64,000 bases of DNA. Origin: Sulfurovaceae bacterium. GTDB lineage: Bacteria; Campylobacterota; Campylobacteria; Campylobacterales; Sulfurovaceae. This document shows, one piece after another, positions 50,976-61,124 of this stretch; position 1 is the first letter of the stretch; each line of letters begins with the position of its first letter. The notes under the pieces were generated by a model. It saw only the letters and a list, made by a program, of their open reading frames with translations, was not told where the DNA came from and did not search any database. A program made the position numbers and the translations under genes. The stretch covers positions 124,001 to 188,000 of the forward strand of contig JAQTLE010000003.1 of assembly GCA_028715055.1 (NCBI GenBank), in the 5' to 3' direction.

Positions 50976-52949
50976 CTATTTATCTAGCTCTTCAATTCCA
51001 ATATACTTCAAATATTGATATGTACCATCATAATATTTTTGATTACGTGTGTGATCTATTCCATCACCATCAGGAATATAGATCACCATACCCTGTCGCG
51101 CTCTTGTAAGTAGTACTCTATACGAATTTTTTAAATAATTTTTATCTGTTTCACTATTAATATTTTGGAATTTTGTCCCTTTAAAAGATTGATAATTCCA
51201 TTTATTGTCATCAAAATAAAAATTTTCACCCCAAACCATACATGCCCAATCAATTTCTAATCCTTGTATGTCAAATTCTGTTGCAACATCTTCAAGAAAA
51301 TATGAAGATCTAACATCATCTTTATCATTCAGAAACCAATATTCTACTGTTATTTCATTTTTGACATCAATCCCATAAGGTCTTAGCCTTCGAGCTCCAG
51401 AAGAAGCAACAAGACCATATCGCTCCGATCCTCTTGATTGTTCCATAATCCATTGTTTTGCACGATCAAAATCTCTGGTAATAAAAAGCGGGTAATCATT
51501 TTTGATTTCAAAATATAGTTTTTTTGCATCATCAATATCCAACTCCAATAAAGCATGTATAAAATCAGACAATTTCTCTGATCTAAATGAACGTACCGAA
51601 ACAGACAAGTGCAAATCGTTTTTTTCAATTCCATTGTCATGAAGCCATGTTTTAATATTATCATTCGATATATAGTTTGTATTTTCGGTAATCAAAGATG
51701 AATAATAAATTTCCCAGTCACTAAAATGATTTTTAAAAGCTTCTATCCACTCTTGCAATCCTGCCTCGCCTGTATTGATTTCTTGACCTCCGCCAATTAA
51801 ACAAATGACTGTACACCAATCTTGATGTCTATTCATAACGTCAATCAAAAACTCTGGCTCAGACATATCAAAATCATCTTTACCTTTTTTTCTTTTCATA
51901 AATGAACTTGCCTGTTCTTTTGTCCAAGCCCTTTGTGCCTCGTCAAACACAACGACTTTTTCAACAGGAGCTTTTTCAGACATTAAATTGTCATCCCTAA
52001 AGTGGTGGATATTTTGAATAAATGCACACGCTTTAATCGACGCTTCTTTTTTTGTTAATGGCTCATTTTTTTGTTTTGACATCAATACTTCATCTCTAAT
52101 TAATGCTTCTCTTAACACACTCACCAATGGTCCATTTCCAGAAAGGAAAACAGCATGTTCGTCTTCATCGGTTTTCATTCTTTCATTAGCTATATTTAAT
52201 CCTGCAAGTGTTTTACCAGCACCAGGGACACCCGTTACAAAACAAATAAATTTTTTATTGCTAAGCTTTGAAGATTCAATAATTTCATTAATACAGTCTG
52301 TTGTTTTACTGAGGTTGATTGTTCCAGAGTCTGAACGAGAAATTTCCTGTACATTATGCCCTCGATAAAGTGCTTGAGCTGCTTCAATGATAGTAGGTGT
52401 TGGTTTATAAATGCTTGATGCCCAATTATTTGGTTCAATAATTCCATTAGAAGAAGAATCTAAACATAAAGAAATAATTTCGTTCAAATTACTTTCATTT
52501 GCAAACAATGGAGCAAATAAATTATCTTGATAACACACTAATTTATTTTCTTTAGCAGGTGCACGTGTTGATATTAATATCGGTATTAATTTCGCTCTAT
52601 GACTACCTTCATGAAAATTTTTAAGATCTAACGCATAATCCATAACTTGCTCAATTGCATATTTTGAATAACTATTATCACCTACTTTAAATTCAAGCAC
52701 AAAAATTAAATCATTAATAATTAAAACGTTATCAACTCTTTTCCCCATTCTTGGGATTGAAAACTCAAAAAATACATGCCCATTTTCAAAGGTTTTTAAT
52801 TGATCTTGCAAGATTATAATTTGTTTGAGCCATGCATTTTTTTGTAGTTCTTCGAGGGCATGGGAATGTTTTTGTGTTAATTGACCTAAAATTGTATTAC
52901 TGTCATTTTGTATAAAATCACTTATAGTATTTGAATAATAGGCTCTCAT
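50976..52949 (-). CDS. PD-(D/E)XK nuclease-like plus SF1 helicase (DUF2075-type) protein
   Basis: A 657-residue protein. Residues about 55-180 have the order of a PD-(D/E)XK nuclease: Asp73 in KRVDNVLIIND and Glu86-x-Lys88 in VLEFKVG. From about residue 230 a superfamily 1 ATPase follows: Walker A GVPGAGKT, Walker B VVVFDEAQRAW, the glutamine motif ICLIGGGQEINTGEAG, and motif VI NSYRVLLTRARQGMVIY. The combination is found in DUF2075 proteins, several of which occur in defence islands. It is solitary, bracketed by inverted repeats, and near a tRNA-Ser gene. Anti-phage or DNA-processing activity is inference. Confidence 0.8.
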   Translation of the reverse strand: MRAYYSNTISDFIQNDSNTILGQLTQKHSHALEELQKNAWLKQIIILQDQLKTFENGHVFFEFSIPRMGKRVDNVLIINDLIFVLEFKVGDNSYSKYAIEQVMDYALDLKNFHEGSHRAKLIPILISTRAPAKENKLVCYQDNLFAPLFANESNLNEIISLCLDSSSNGIIEPNNWASSIYKPTPTIIEAAQALYRGHNVQEISRSDSGTINLSKTTDCINEIIESSKLSNKKFICFVTGVPGAGKTLAGLNIANERMKTDEDEHAVFLSGNGPLVSVLREALIRDEVLMSKQKNEPLTKKEASIKACAFIQNIHHFRDDNLMSEKAPVEKVVVFDEAQRAWTKEQASSFMKRKKGKDDFDMSEPEFLIDVMNRHQDWCTVICLIGGGQEINTGEAGLQEWIEAFKNHFSDWEIYYSSLITENTNYISNDNIKTWLHDNGIEKNDLHLSVSVRSFRSEKLSDFIHALLELDIDDAKKLYFEIKNDYPLFITRDFDRAKQWIMEQSRGSERYGLVASSGARRLRPYGIDVKNEITVEYWFLNDKDDVRSSYFLEDVATEFDIQGLEIDWACMVWGENFYFDDNKWNYQSFKGTKFQNINSETDKNYLKNSYRVLLTRARQGMVIYIPDGDGIDHTRNQKYYDGTYQYLKYIGIEELDK

Positions 52950-53097
52950 ATTGATTATTTATGCTCGTTTTGAATTCTACGTAGATTTATCATAAATTTC
53001 CTTCTATTAGTTGGAATATTGTATCGAATTTTTATAAGTTAATAAATGATTTGGTGATAAAAATCGTGTGATTGTATTATATAAAATATAAAGAATA

Positions 53098-53119
53098 AAT
53101 CGGGATAGGCTACTTTTTG
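53098..53119. repeat. Right inverted repeat flanking the nuclease-helicase gene
   Basis: AATCGGGATAGGCTACTTTTTG, the imperfect complement of 50941-50963, 149 bp upstream of the gene start. The remaining gap 52950-53284 is AT-rich and I see no gene in it. Confidence 0.55.
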
Positions 53120-53284
53120 GTAGACTTCTTTGATTAGAAATATTGTATAAAAATTTTGTTAGCGAATGATATGATTATAAAAATGTAATTGTATTTATAG
53201 TGGTGTAGGTAAAAATAGGCACAATTTGGGCACAGTAGCCATTTTTGATTTAACAGTTGCCTTGTACAGGGGCTAGTTAGGTAG

Positions 53285-53370
53285 TGGCGGACAGAGGGGG
53301 ATTCGAACCCCCGGTACTTTCGTACGGCCGCGTTCCAGGCGACTAGATTAAACCACTCTCCCATCTGTCC
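53285..53370 (-). tRNA. tRNA-Ser (GGA)
   Basis: 86 nt on the minus strand: acceptor GGACAGA/TCTGTCC, anticodon loop CTGGAAC, long variable arm with GTACGAAAGTAC, T-loop GGTTCGAATCC, CCA encoded. No duplicated 3' end is seen beyond the nearby nuclease-helicase gene. Confidence 0.95.
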
Positions 53371-53437
53371 ATTTATTACTCGGTGGAGTAATTAAGAATT
53401 GGAATTATATCTTAATATTTTTAAAGGAACTCTTTGC

Positions 53438-53443
53438 TATACT
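53438..53443 (+). promoter_or_regulatory. Promoter -10 of the SRP RNA
   Basis: TATACT preceded by TTTGC (extended -10), about 55 bp before the predicted mature RNA. Confidence 0.5.
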
Positions 53444-53497
53444 TCTATCTCTTTAGGCTACAAATAGGCGTTGAGAGCAGTGCAGCTGCTTTGAACG

Positions 53498-53600
53498 CCT
53501 CTTTCTAGACCTGTGCAATGACACTAAGGGAAACCGAGTCAGGATGGGAACATAGCAGCTCATCTCTTTTTGTTGTGTGCCGCAGGTATCTGGGGAGAGG
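53498..53600 (+). ncRNA. ffs: Signal recognition particle 4.5S RNA
   Basis: The apical hairpin GTCAGG-ATG-GGAA-CAT-AGCAGC has the GGAA tetraloop and the two conserved internal-loop strands that bind Ffh. The 3' strand GTGTGCCGCAGGTATCTGG resembles E. coli 4.5S RNA. The closing helix pairs CCTCT, TTCT, AGA and CCTG at the 5' end with CAGG, TCT, GGGG and AGAGG at the 3' end, allowing G-U pairs and a two-base bulge. The ends are taken from this pairing. A separate hairpin (AGGCGTT...AACGCCT, 53466-53500) in the 5' flank overlaps the first bases and competes with this helix. Confidence 0.85.
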
Positions 53601-53602
53601 TA

Positions 53603-54673
53603 CTAAACCTCACTATCTTCTGTTATACTCCACTCATAAAACGGCATTGCCTCAAAACTAATATTTTCTATACTAAATTCATATTGATTGGCAACCGTTA
53701 TCATCATGACCTTTTTTATCCCGTTTCGTTTATATATCGAAAATTTTTTTTGGCTTTTTGCCCACATGCCTTCTTCACTATCAAACGGTGCGGGGATGAT
53801 AAGCGTAAGATCTGCCGTGACATATCCATGGATGCCAAGTGTTTCAAATCTTTCTTTGTGTTTTATGAGCGTCATAGCGATCGCAGAATCAAACTGCATC
53901 ATAAATGTATGTTTGAATGTCATATATTTTGCTACCGCAGTATCATATATAATGAGCTTTTTGCCGCCCTTTTTGGATATATCATCTACAAAGTATATGA
54001 GTCCTTCATCTTGGAAAGATTTCAGGGTCAAATAGAGCCAATCTTTTGAGATCTTAAATTTCTCTTTAGCAAATGTATATATCTGGTTTACGCTTAGATG
54101 TTCGGTATGATGTTCTGCAAGTATCGAGAGAAGTTTGAATTCTTGTATATCAAATCTGCTTTGCATAAATTGCTTGAGTATGTTTTGATGGGATTTGTAA
54201 GCTTTTGTCATTATAGGCAATGTACCGGATTTGAGAAAATGGGTAAATGCATTGGTTTGTACGATTTGATTCTCAGAAGCCAAAAATTCTTCATAATCCA
54301 ACGGCAATAGTTCAATGTTGTCAAAATCATCGATACTGCATGGTTCTCTTGATATTATAATAGTTTGATCGACTCTTGGCAATTTAAGATCGTGTTTATA
54401 AAAATGATCCACGATAAGCAGTTTGATACTATTTTGGATTATGTACTGTTGCAATTCCAATAAGGGGTTGAAAAGGAGATTTGGATCATCCATATCGATA
54501 TAGAGTACGCTTTTTTTTTCAAATTGACTTATAAAATCAAACACTAAAGCTGTCTTGCCCGTACCTCTAGCACCGCATAAGTTGATATTTCCTGTCATAG
54601 GCAGTATGCATTTACGCGGTATAAAATAATCATTTGTGGGTGTATTGTTTTGTAAATATTCTAATAATTCCAT
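53603..54673 (-). CDS. AAA-type ATPase (archaeal-like/DUF4143-type P-loop protein)
   Basis: A 356-residue protein. Walker A is [17 protein letters not shown] and Walker B-like residues are in [10 protein letters not shown]; a winged-helix-like region ([35 protein letters not shown]) and a C-terminal domain follow. It resembles the AAA_14/DUF4143 group of ATPases, whose function is mostly unknown. Its 3' end lies 3 bp from the SRP RNA on the opposite strand. Not connected by strand to the ribosomal operon. Confidence 0.7.
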   Translation of the reverse strand: MELLEYLQNNTPTNDYFIPRKCILPMTGNINLCGARGTGKTALVFDFISQFEKKSVLYIDMDDPNLLFNPLLELQQYIIQNSIKLLIVDHFYKHDLKLPRVDQTIIISREPCSIDDFDNIELLPLDYEEFLASENQIVQTNAFTHFLKSGTLPIMTKAYKSHQNILKQFMQSRFDIQEFKLLSILAEHHTEHLSVNQIYTFAKEKFKISKDWLYLTLKSFQDEGLIYFVDDISKKGGKKLIIYDTAVAKYMTFKHTFMMQFDSAIAMTLIKHKERFETLGIHGYVTADLTLIIPAPFDSEEGMWAKSQKKFSIYKRNGIKKVMMITVANQYEFSIENISFEAMPFYEWSITEDSEV

Positions 54674-54736
54674 GCAATCCTTCCTTGTGATAAGGAAATG
54701 TTTTTTAGAATTGTATCATTTTTTGCTTGTAAAGTC

Positions 54737-54765
54737 TTGAGGTTTTCAGATATTTTGGATATAAT
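54737..54765 (+). promoter_or_regulatory. Promoter of the S10 ribosomal protein operon
   Basis: TTGAGG (54737-54742), 17-bp spacer, TATAAT (54760-54765). A small GTCGG/CCGAC hairpin (54782-54797) sits in the 50-nt leader. Confidence 0.7.
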
Positions 54766-54820
54766 CTCCGTTCCAAATTATGTCGGTGTACGCCGACGAG
54801 TTCTTTATAAGGGTAAACAA

Positions 54821-55132
54821 ATGGAAAGAATAAGACTTAAACTTAAAGCTTATGACCATCGTGTACTTGATAGATCAGTAGCATCTATCATAGACGCTGT
54901 CAAGCGAACTGGTGCGGAGATTAGAGGGCCGATTCCTATGCCAACTAACCTAAAACGCTATACTGTATTGAGATCACCTCACGTTAACAAAGACAGTCGT
55001 GAACAATTCGAAATCAGAATTCACGCAAGAATGATTGATATCGTTTCTGCTACAGGAGATACTATAGATTCACTTATGAAACTAGACCTAGCTCCTGAGA
55101 TTGAAGTAGAAATAAGATCAATGGACAAATAA
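54821..55132 (+). CDS. rpsJ: 30S ribosomal protein S10
   Basis: First gene of the S10 operon; S10 also acts as NusE in antitermination. ATG 54821 gives the standard [18 protein letters not shown]-terminus; the frame is open 41 codons upstream only by chance. 103 residues, with the family block [31 protein letters not shown]. Confidence 0.97.
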   Translation: MERIRLKLKAYDHRVLDRSVASIIDAVKRTGAEIRGPIPMPTNLKRYTVLRSPHVNKDSREQFEIRIHARMIDIVSATGDTIDSLMKLDLAPEIEVEIRSMDK

Positions 55133-55142
55133 GGAGCAAGGA

Positions 55143-55724
55143 ATGGAATTTATCGTAGAAAAAATCGGTATGAGCCGAACAATTAATGCAGAAAGTATTC
55201 CAGTCACTCTTCTTAAAGTGATTGATACAAAAGTATGTGAAGTAAGAGAAGACGGTAAAGCGTTAGTAGCTTACAACAGCAGCAAAAAACTAAACAAAAG
55301 CATAGAAGGCCAACAAGCTAAATTCGGCATCACAAAAGAGTTCAATAAGTTTATGACTATTGAAGTAGCAAGTGGCGTAGAAGCCGGTGCTTTAGATGTA
55401 ACGCCTTTAGGAGAAGCTAATGTAGTTAAAACTACTTTAACAACTAAAGGTAAAGGTTTCCAAGGTGTTATCAAAAGACACGGATTCGCAGGAGGTCCAG
55501 GTGGTCATGGTTCTAGATTTCATAGAGCACCAGGATCAATCGGTAACTGTGAATGGCCGGGTCGTGTTAAGCCGGGTCAAAAAATGCCAGGTCAACACGG
55601 TAACACTCAAACAACAGTGAAAAACGATGTAATATCTTTTGATGCCGAAAATGGTATCTTAGTTCTCAAAGGTTCAATTCCTGGACACAACGGGGCTAGA
55701 GGATTAGTAAGGATTGTAAAATGA
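55143..55724 (+). CDS. rplC: 50S ribosomal protein L3
   Basis: 193 residues. The loop that reaches toward the peptidyl transferase centre is visible ([30 protein letters not shown]). It starts 10 bp after rpsJ, and its TGA stop overlaps the rplD start. Confidence 0.97.
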   Translation: MEFIVEKIGMSRTINAESIPVTLLKVIDTKVCEVREDGKALVAYNSSKKLNKSIEGQQAKFGITKEFNKFMTIEVASGVEAGALDVTPLGEANVVKTTLTTKGKGFQGVIKRHGFAGGPGGHGSRFHRAPGSIGNCEWPGRVKPGQKMPGQHGNTQTTVKNDVISFDAENGILVLKGSIPGHNGARGLVRIVK

Positions 55725-56314
55725 GTAACCCAGTATTAATTAAAAGCGATGCTCTTCCACAAGCATTTTTAGAAGTGCATCCGCACAATTTGTATCTTTA
55801 CTGCAAGTCTTATGCAGCGTCAGTAAGATCAAATACAGCTAAAGCAAAAACACGCGCAGAAGTTAGCGGCGGCGGTAAAAAACCATTTGCACAAAAAGGC
55901 GGCGGTCGTGCTAGACAAGGTTCAATCAGAGCACCACACTATAAAGGCGGCGGTGTAGCATTCGGACCGACTAACAATCGTAACTATGACCTTAAAGTCA
56001 ATAAAAAACAAAAGAAATTGGCTCTTTATCATGCTATCGCAGAAAAAGCAGCTAACGACAGATTGTTTGTAACAGATTCAGTTTTGATAGAATCTGCTAA
56101 AACTAAAGATGCGGTTGCTATGATCAATGCTCTTGGACAAAGAGATGTTCTTGTGGTAAAAGAAATGATCGATGATAAAACATTCTTGGCTTTCAGAAAT
56201 GTGCCAAATGCTTATCTTATTGAAAGCAACGAGCTAAATGCTTATCTTGCGGCAGCATACAGTGCAATCGTAATAGAAAAAGCAGTATTTGAAAAATTAA
56301 CAAAAGAGAGTTAA
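55721..56314 (+). CDS. rplD: 50S ribosomal protein L4
   Basis: 197 residues. The extended exit-tunnel loop is present ([33 protein letters not shown]). In other bacteria L4 autoregulates this operon; whether it does so here is not visible. Confidence 0.97.
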   Translation: MSNPVLIKSDALPQAFLEVHPHNLYLYCKSYAASVRSNTAKAKTRAEVSGGGKKPFAQKGGGRARQGSIRAPHYKGGGVAFGPTNNRNYDLKVNKKQKKLALYHAIAEKAANDRLFVTDSVLIESAKTKDAVAMINALGQRDVLVVKEMIDDKTFLAFRNVPNAYLIESNELNAYLAAAYSAIVIEKAVFEKLTKES

Positions 56315-56315
56315 G

Positions 56316-56597
56316 ATGGCAGATATTACAGATATTAAAACAATTATGTATACAGAGAAGAGCTTGGCTCTTCAAGAGACTGGCGTGATTGTAGTACAAA
56401 CAACTCCAAAAATGACTAAAAACGGACTTAGAGAAGTATTTAGAGAATTTTTTGGTATCAGCCCACTTCGTATAAACTCAATGAGAGTAAACGGTAAAGT
56501 TAAACGTTTTAAAGGTATCCAAGGTAAAAGAAATGATGTAAAGAAATTTTACGTCAAGCTACCAGAAGATGCAAAAATTGAAAGTTTAGCGGTATAA
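56316..56597 (+). CDS. rplW: 50S ribosomal protein L23
   Basis: 93 residues; located at the tunnel exit, where trigger factor and SRP dock. The conserved [10 protein letters not shown] and [25 protein letters not shown] are visible. It follows rplD by 1 bp. Confidence 0.96.
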   Translation: MADITDIKTIMYTEKSLALQETGVIVVQTTPKMTKNGLREVFREFFGISPLRINSMRVNGKVKRFKGIQGKRNDVKKFYVKLPEDAKIESLAV

Positions 56598-56606
56598 GGA
56601 TAGAAC

Positions 56607-57434
56607 ATGGCAATAAAAACATATAAACCATACACTCCAAGTCGTCGTTATATTACTAACCTTGATAACAGTGATATTACAGCGAAAGCAAGCGTAAGAA
56701 GTTTGCTAGTAAAACTTCCGGCAACTGCAGGAAGAAACAATAACGGCCGCATCACTTCTAGACATAAAGAAGCAGGTGCTAAAAAACTTTACCGTATCAT
56801 AGATTTCAAAAGAAATAAATTTGGTATCGAAGGTACAGTAGCTACAATCGAGTACGATCCGAATAGAAACTGCAGAATCTGCCTAGTAAAATATGTAGAC
56901 GGTGACAGAAGATATATCTTGCAACCAAAAGGCCTTAATGTAGGTGATAAAATCATCTCTGCGCACGGTGATATAGATATCAAAGCCGGAAATGCAATGA
57001 AATTGGCAAATATCCCAGTTGGTACTTTGGTTCATAATATTGAATTAAATCCTGGTCACGGCGGTCAAATGGCTAGAAGTGCCGGTGGTTATGCTCAAAT
57101 TATGGGTAGAGACGGTAAATATGTATCTCTTAGACTTCCTTCTAGCGAAATGAGATATGTTCTTGGCGAATGTTTAGCAACTATCGGCGCTGTCGGTAAT
57201 GAAGATTTTGCCAATATCGTAATCGGTAAAGCTGGTAGAAATCGTCATCTTGGTGTTAGACCACAAACTAGAGGATCTGCCATGAACCCAGTGGATCACC
57301 CACATGGTGGTGGTGAAGGTAAAACAGGTTCTTCAGGACATCCGGTTTCTCCATGGGGTACGCCAGCTAAAGGTTATAAAACTCGTAAGAAAAAAGCTAG
57401 TGATAAACTTATTATCGCTAAGAGAAAGAAATAA
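56607..57434 (+). CDS. rplB: 50S ribosomal protein L2
   Basis: 275 residues. The C-terminal peptidyl-transferase-adjacent segment [16 protein letters not shown], with the conserved His, is intact, followed by the basic tail KGYKTRKKK. Confidence 0.98.
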   Translation: MAIKTYKPYTPSRRYITNLDNSDITAKASVRSLLVKLPATAGRNNNGRITSRHKEAGAKKLYRIIDFKRNKFGIEGTVATIEYDPNRNCRICLVKYVDGDRRYILQPKGLNVGDKIISAHGDIDIKAGNAMKLANIPVGTLVHNIELNPGHGGQMARSAGGYAQIMGRDGKYVSLRLPSSEMRYVLGECLATIGAVGNEDFANIVIGKAGRNRHLGVRPQTRGSAMNPVDHPHGGGEGKTGSSGHPVSPWGTPAKGYKTRKKKASDKLIIAKRKK

Positions 57435-57445
57435 GGGGTTAGGAT

Positions 57446-57724
57446 ATGGCAAGATCAACTAAAAAAGGCCCATTTATCGATGAGCATCTAAAAAAGAAAG
57501 TTTTAAAAGCTAAAGAAGAAGGTTCAAATAAACCCATCAAAACTTGGTCAAGAAGATCTGTGATTTTCCCAGAATTCATTGGATTGACTATCAATGTACA
57601 TAACGGCAGACAATTTATACCTGTGTTTGTAACAGAGAACCATGTTGGTTATAAATTGGGCGAATTTGCACCAACTAGAACATTCAAGGGCCACAAAGGT
57701 ACCGTTCAGAAGAAAGTAGGATGA
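57446..57724 (+). CDS. rpsS: 30S ribosomal protein S19
   Basis: 92 residues; standard N-terminus [14 protein letters not shown] and C-terminal [13 protein letters not shown]. Its stop codon overlaps the rplV start region (ATGATGA). Confidence 0.97.
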   Translation: MARSTKKGPFIDEHLKKKVLKAKEEGSNKPIKTWSRRSVIFPEFIGLTINVHNGRQFIPVFVTENHVGYKLGEFAPTRTFKGHKGTVQKKVG

Positions 57725-58212
57725 TGAAAATGAGTAAAGCATTAGTAAAATACGTACGCGTTTCTCCAACCAAGGCGAGACTTATTGCACATGAAGTGCA
57801 AGGTATGAATGCTGAACTAGCACTTGCTAGCTTGGAATTTATGCCAAACAAAGCAGCAGGCATCATCTCAAAAGCGATTGCTTCAGCAGTTGCGAACGGT
57901 AGCTATGAGCCACAAGAAGTAGAAATTACAAGCTGTAGAGTAGATAAAGCTGCAGTTATCAAAAGATGGAGACCAAGAGCTAGAGGAACTGCTTCTAGAA
58001 TTTTAAAACCAACTGCACATATATTAGTAGAAGTTGCTCCAAAAGTTGAAGCAGTTGCAGCACCAGTTAAAAAAGCTGAGCCAAAAGCAGAACCAAAAAC
58101 TGCTACAAAAAAAGCTCCAGCAAAAAAAGTAGCTTCTGAAGAAGCGGCTGAGCCAAAAGCAAAAACTAAAAAAGCTGAGCCAAAAGCTAAAGCTGATGGA
58201 AAGGATGCATAA
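57721..58212 (+). CDS. rplV: 50S ribosomal protein L22 with Ala/Lys-rich tail
   Basis: The L22 domain occupies residues 1 to about 112 ([22 protein letters not shown]; tunnel hairpin [24 protein letters not shown]). A low-complexity tail of about 50 residues made of Ala, Lys, Pro and Glu follows ([16 protein letters not shown] and repeats), giving 163 instead of about 110 residues. The start could be the first ATG (57721) or the third Met (57730). Confidence 0.95.
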   Translation: MMKMSKALVKYVRVSPTKARLIAHEVQGMNAELALASLEFMPNKAAGIISKAIASAVANGSYEPQEVEITSCRVDKAAVIKRWRPRARGTASRILKPTAHILVEVAPKVEAVAAPVKKAEPKAEPKTATKKAPAKKVASEEAAEPKAKTKKAEPKAKADGKDA

Positions 58213-58214
58213 AT

Positions 58215-58928
58215 ATGGGACAAAAAGTAAATCCAATAGGTCTTAGACTTGGTATCAATCGTAACTGGGAATCAAGATGGTTTCCGGCAAAAAGCAGAGC
58301 TGTTACATTTATTGCAGAAGATTATAAAATCAGAAAATATCTTAAAAAAGAGCTTTTCTATGCGGGTGTAAGCAATATCATTATTGAAAGAACTGCGAAA
58401 AAAGTTCGTATCACAATAGTAACGGCACGTCCTGGTATCATCATCGGTAAGAAAGGTGGAGATATCGAAAAATTAAAAGAAACACTTGTCAAAATGGTCG
58501 GCAAAGATGTGGCTCTTAATATCAAAGAAGAAAAAAGACCACAAGCATCTGCTCAACTTGCTGCTGAAAGCATTGCTACTCAACTTGAGCGTCGTGTTGC
58601 TTTTAGAAGAGCTATGAAAAAAGTTATTCAAGGGGCATTAAAATCTGGCGCAAAAGGGATCAAAATCTCTGTTTCAGGCAGACTTGGCGGTGCTGAGATA
58701 GCTAGAACTGAGTGGTATCTTGAAGGTCGTGTGCCTTTGCATACACTAAGAGCTAAAATCGATTATGGTTTTGCAGAAGCTCACACAACTTATGGAATCA
58801 TAGGTATCAAAGTGTGGATATTCAAAGGTGAAGTACTTCAAAAAGGTATCCAACCAGAACCACAAGAAGAGAAAAGAGAAGGCAGAAAGCCATCAAGAAG
58901 AAGAGGTGATAATCATGTTGATGCCTAA
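58215..58928 (+). CDS. rpsC: 30S ribosomal protein S3
   Basis: 237 residues at the mRNA entry site. The type II KH domain has the GKKG loop in [17 protein letters not shown], and the C-terminal domain contains [31 protein letters not shown] basic, Arg-rich tail overlaps the rplP start by 14 bp. Confidence 0.97.
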   Translation: MGQKVNPIGLRLGINRNWESRWFPAKSRAVTFIAEDYKIRKYLKKELFYAGVSNIIIERTAKKVRITIVTARPGIIIGKKGGDIEKLKETLVKMVGKDVALNIKEEKRPQASAQLAAESIATQLERRVAFRRAMKKVIQGALKSGAKGIKISVSGRLGGAEIARTEWYLEGRVPLHTLRAKIDYGFAEAHTTYGIIGIKVWIFKGEVLQKGIQPEPQEEKREGRKPSRRRGDNHVDA

Positions 58929-59340
58929 ACGTACAAAATATAGAAAAGTTATGAAAGGCCGAAATAGAGGTAAAGCTTTTAGCGGTAACCGTATCGAATT
59001 CGGCGAATTTGCTATCAAAGCAATCGAAGCTGGCAGAATTGATTCAAGACAAATTGAAGCAGGTCGTATCTCAATGACTAGAAAAGTTGCCAGACAAGGT
59101 AAAAGTTGGATCAGAGTATTTCCAGCAAAACCTTTGACCAAAAAACCATTGGAAACAAGAATGGGTAAAGGTAAAGGTAGCGTTGAGAAATGGGTTATGA
59201 ACATAGAGCCGGGTCGTATAATTTTTGAGCTAGCCGGCGTAAGTGAAGAATTGGCAAGAGAAGCTTTGGCTTTGGCTTGTTACAAATTCCCATTTAAAAC
59301 AAAAATCATCTCTTTAAAGGACAGCAATGAAGTATATTGA
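58915..59340 (+). CDS. rplP: 50S ribosomal protein L16
   Basis: 141 residues. ATG 58915 gives the canonical [19 protein letters not shown] start, with AGAGGTGAT before it; the frame is open further upstream inside rpsC. It overlaps rpmC by 14 bp. Confidence 0.96.
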   Translation: MLMPKRTKYRKVMKGRNRGKAFSGNRIEFGEFAIKAIEAGRIDSRQIEAGRISMTRKVARQGKSWIRVFPAKPLTKKPLETRMGKGKGSVEKWVMNIEPGRIIFELAGVSEELAREALALACYKFPFKTKIISLKDSNEVY

Positions 59341-59518
59341 TTTAAAAGATAAAGCTGAAGCAGAACTTTTAGAGATGCTGAAAGCTAAAAAACTTGAGTT
59401 GTTCACATTGGGTGCAAAGCTTAAAACGATGCAACTTACAAACACAAGTGAATTAAGAATTGCGAAAAAAGATATCGCTAAAATCCAAACAGCCCTAAGC
59501 GCTGTTAGATCAAAGTAA
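59327..59518 (+). CDS. rpmC: 50S ribosomal protein L29
   Basis: 63-residue two-helix protein at the exit tunnel ([23 protein letters not shown]...). Starts inside the end of rplP with a good AAAGGA site. Confidence 0.94.
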   Translation: MKYIDLKDKAEAELLEMLKAKKLELFTLGAKLKTMQLTNTSELRIAKKDIAKIQTALSAVRSK

Positions 59519-59528
59519 AGGATCAAAC

Positions 59529-59777
59529 ATGCCAAAAAGAGAAATCACAGGAACTGTCATCAAAAAAGCAGGTGACAAAACAGCAACTGTTTTGGTAGAG
59601 AGAAAGGTGTTACATCCTAGATATCACAAAACAGTAAAAAGATTTAAAAAATATCTTGTACATGACGAAGCAAACACTGTCAATGTAGGAGATATGGTAA
59701 GTGCTATCGAGTGCAGACCATTATCAAAAACTAAAAGCTTTAGATTGCTCACTATTGTAAAAAGAGGAGAAATCTAA
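59529..59777 (+). CDS. rpsQ: 30S ribosomal protein S17
   Basis: 82 residues; OB-fold protein with [32 protein letters not shown]. Its stop overlaps the rplN start by 1 bp. Confidence 0.97.
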   Translation: MPKREITGTVIKKAGDKTATVLVERKVLHPRYHKTVKRFKKYLVHDEANTVNVGDMVSAIECRPLSKTKSFRLLTIVKRGEI

Positions 59778-60145
59778 TGATACAAAGTTTTACAAGATTA
59801 ACAGTTGCTGATAATAGCGGCGCAAAAGAGATTATGTGTATCAAAGTTTTAGGCGGATCTAAAAGAAGATATGCAAGTGTTGGTGATGTTATCATCGCAT
59901 CTGTAAAAAAAGCACTTCCAAACGGAAAAATTAAAAAAGGTAAAGTTGTAAAAGCTGTAGTAGTTCGTACAAAAAAAGAAGTTCATAGAGAAAATGGTAC
60001 TCTAATTCGCTTTGATGACAACGCTGCAGTAATTATTGACGATAAAAGAGAGCCGATAGGAACTCGTATCTTCGGACCAGTAAGTCGTGAAACTAGATAT
60101 GCAGGTTTTATGAAGATCGTATCATTGGCACCGGAGGTATGGTAA
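59777..60145 (+). CDS. rplN: 50S ribosomal protein L14
   Basis: 122 residues; [25 protein letters not shown] and the C-terminal [11 protein letters not shown](T)R block are diagnostic. Its stop codon overlaps the rplX ATG by one base. Confidence 0.97.
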   Translation: MIQSFTRLTVADNSGAKEIMCIKVLGGSKRRYASVGDVIIASVKKALPNGKIKKGKVVKAVVVRTKKEVHRENGTLIRFDDNAAVIIDDKREPIGTRIFGPVSRETRYAGFMKIVSLAPEVW

Positions 60146-60375
60146 TGAAAAAATTTAAAATAAAAAAAGGTGATAAAGTAACTATTATTGCCGGTGATGA
60201 TAAAGGTAAAGTTGGAGAAGTTCTTCAAGTCCTTACAAAAAAAGATGCCGTTATCGTAGCAGGATGCAAAACAGCTAAAAAAGCAGTTAAGCCAACTGAA
60301 GAGAATAAAAATGGTGGTTTTGCATCTAAAGAAATGCCGATCCATATCTCTAATGTTAAAAAAGTAGAGGAATAA
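60145..60375 (+). CDS. rplX: 50S ribosomal protein L24
   Basis: 76 residues with a KOW motif ([24 protein letters not shown]). ATG 60145 is preferred to ATG 60139, because GGAGG ends 7 bp before it and only 1 bp before the other. Confidence 0.95.
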   Translation: MKKFKIKKGDKVTIIAGDDKGKVGEVLQVLTKKDAVIVAGCKTAKKAVKPTEENKNGGFASKEMPIHISNVKKVEE

Positions 60376-60379
60376 TCCA

Positions 60380-60925
60380 ATGAGTAGAATGAAGCAAAAG
60401 TACAATGACATCGTACCTGCATTGCGCGAAGCATGCGGTATTGCTAATCCGATGCAGACTCCTAAGCTTGAAAAGATTGTTATCAGTGTTGGTGCCGGTG
60501 AAGAAGGTAAGGACACAAAATTGATCCAAAATATGGCTGATACTATCAGTCTAATTGCAGGTCAAAAAGCAATCATTACAAATGCTAAAAAATCTGTCGC
60601 TGGATTTAAAGCTAGAGAAGGTGCTCCAAGTGGTATAAAAGTCACTTTGAGAGGTGCAAATATGTACAACTTCCTTGATAAACTTATCTCAATAGCACTT
60701 CCAAGAGTTAAAGACTTTAGAGGGGTTCCAAGACGTGGTTTTGATGGTAGAGGAAACTATAATTTCGGTTTGCAAGAACAATTGATGTTCCCAGAAGTTG
60801 TGTATGATAAAATCATAAAAACACACGGTATGAATATCACGGTTATTACAACTACAGATGATGACAAACAAGCATTCATGCTTTTAGAGAAGCTTGGTAT
60901 GCCATTTGCGAAAGGAAGAAACTAA
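60380..60925 (+). CDS. rplE: 50S ribosomal protein L5
   Basis: 181 residues; binds 5S r[39 protein letters not shown] and FNFGLQEQ-like [15 protein letters not shown] are visible. It ends on the rpsN start. Confidence 0.97.
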   Translation: MSRMKQKYNDIVPALREACGIANPMQTPKLEKIVISVGAGEEGKDTKLIQNMADTISLIAGQKAIITNAKKSVAGFKAREGAPSGIKVTLRGANMYNFLDKLISIALPRVKDFRGVPRRGFDGRGNYNFGLQEQLMFPEVVYDKIIKTHGMNITVITTTDDDKQAFMLLEKLGMPFAKGRN

Positions 60926-61110
60926 TGGCTAAAAAATCAATGATCAATAAACAACAAAGAAAAGCTAAGTTTTCGACCCAAGCTTATACACGTTGTACAA
61001 TTTGTGGTAGACCTCACTCAGTATATCAAGACTTTGGTATTTGCCGTGTGTGTTTAAGAAAAATGGCCAATGAAGGCCTCATCCCAGGCATGCGAAAAGC
61101 TAGCTGGTAA
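60925..61110 (+). CDS. rpsN: 30S ribosomal protein S14, zinc type
   Basis: 61-residue form with a complete zinc site (Cys24, Cys27, Cys40, Cys43), the zinc-dependent type rather than the longer Cys-free form. Confidence 0.97.
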   Translation: MAKKSMINKQQRKAKFSTQAYTRCTICGRPHSVYQDFGICRVCLRKMANEGLIPGMRKASW

Positions 61111-61124
61111 TTAAGGAGTAAAAG

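Noticed and set aside
53134-53364. Minus-strand 76-codon open frame
   Set aside because: It overlaps tRNA-Ser (GGA) almost fully and has no family features.
50941-53370. Integrative element at tRNA-Ser
   Set aside because: No integrase is present and no duplicated tRNA 3' end is found at the far side; only imperfect inverted repeats are supported.
57903-58236. Minus-strand frames rich in Phe, Ala and Ser opposite rplV
   Set aside because: They are the complement of the low-complexity L22 tail and rpsC start, and have no gene-like features.
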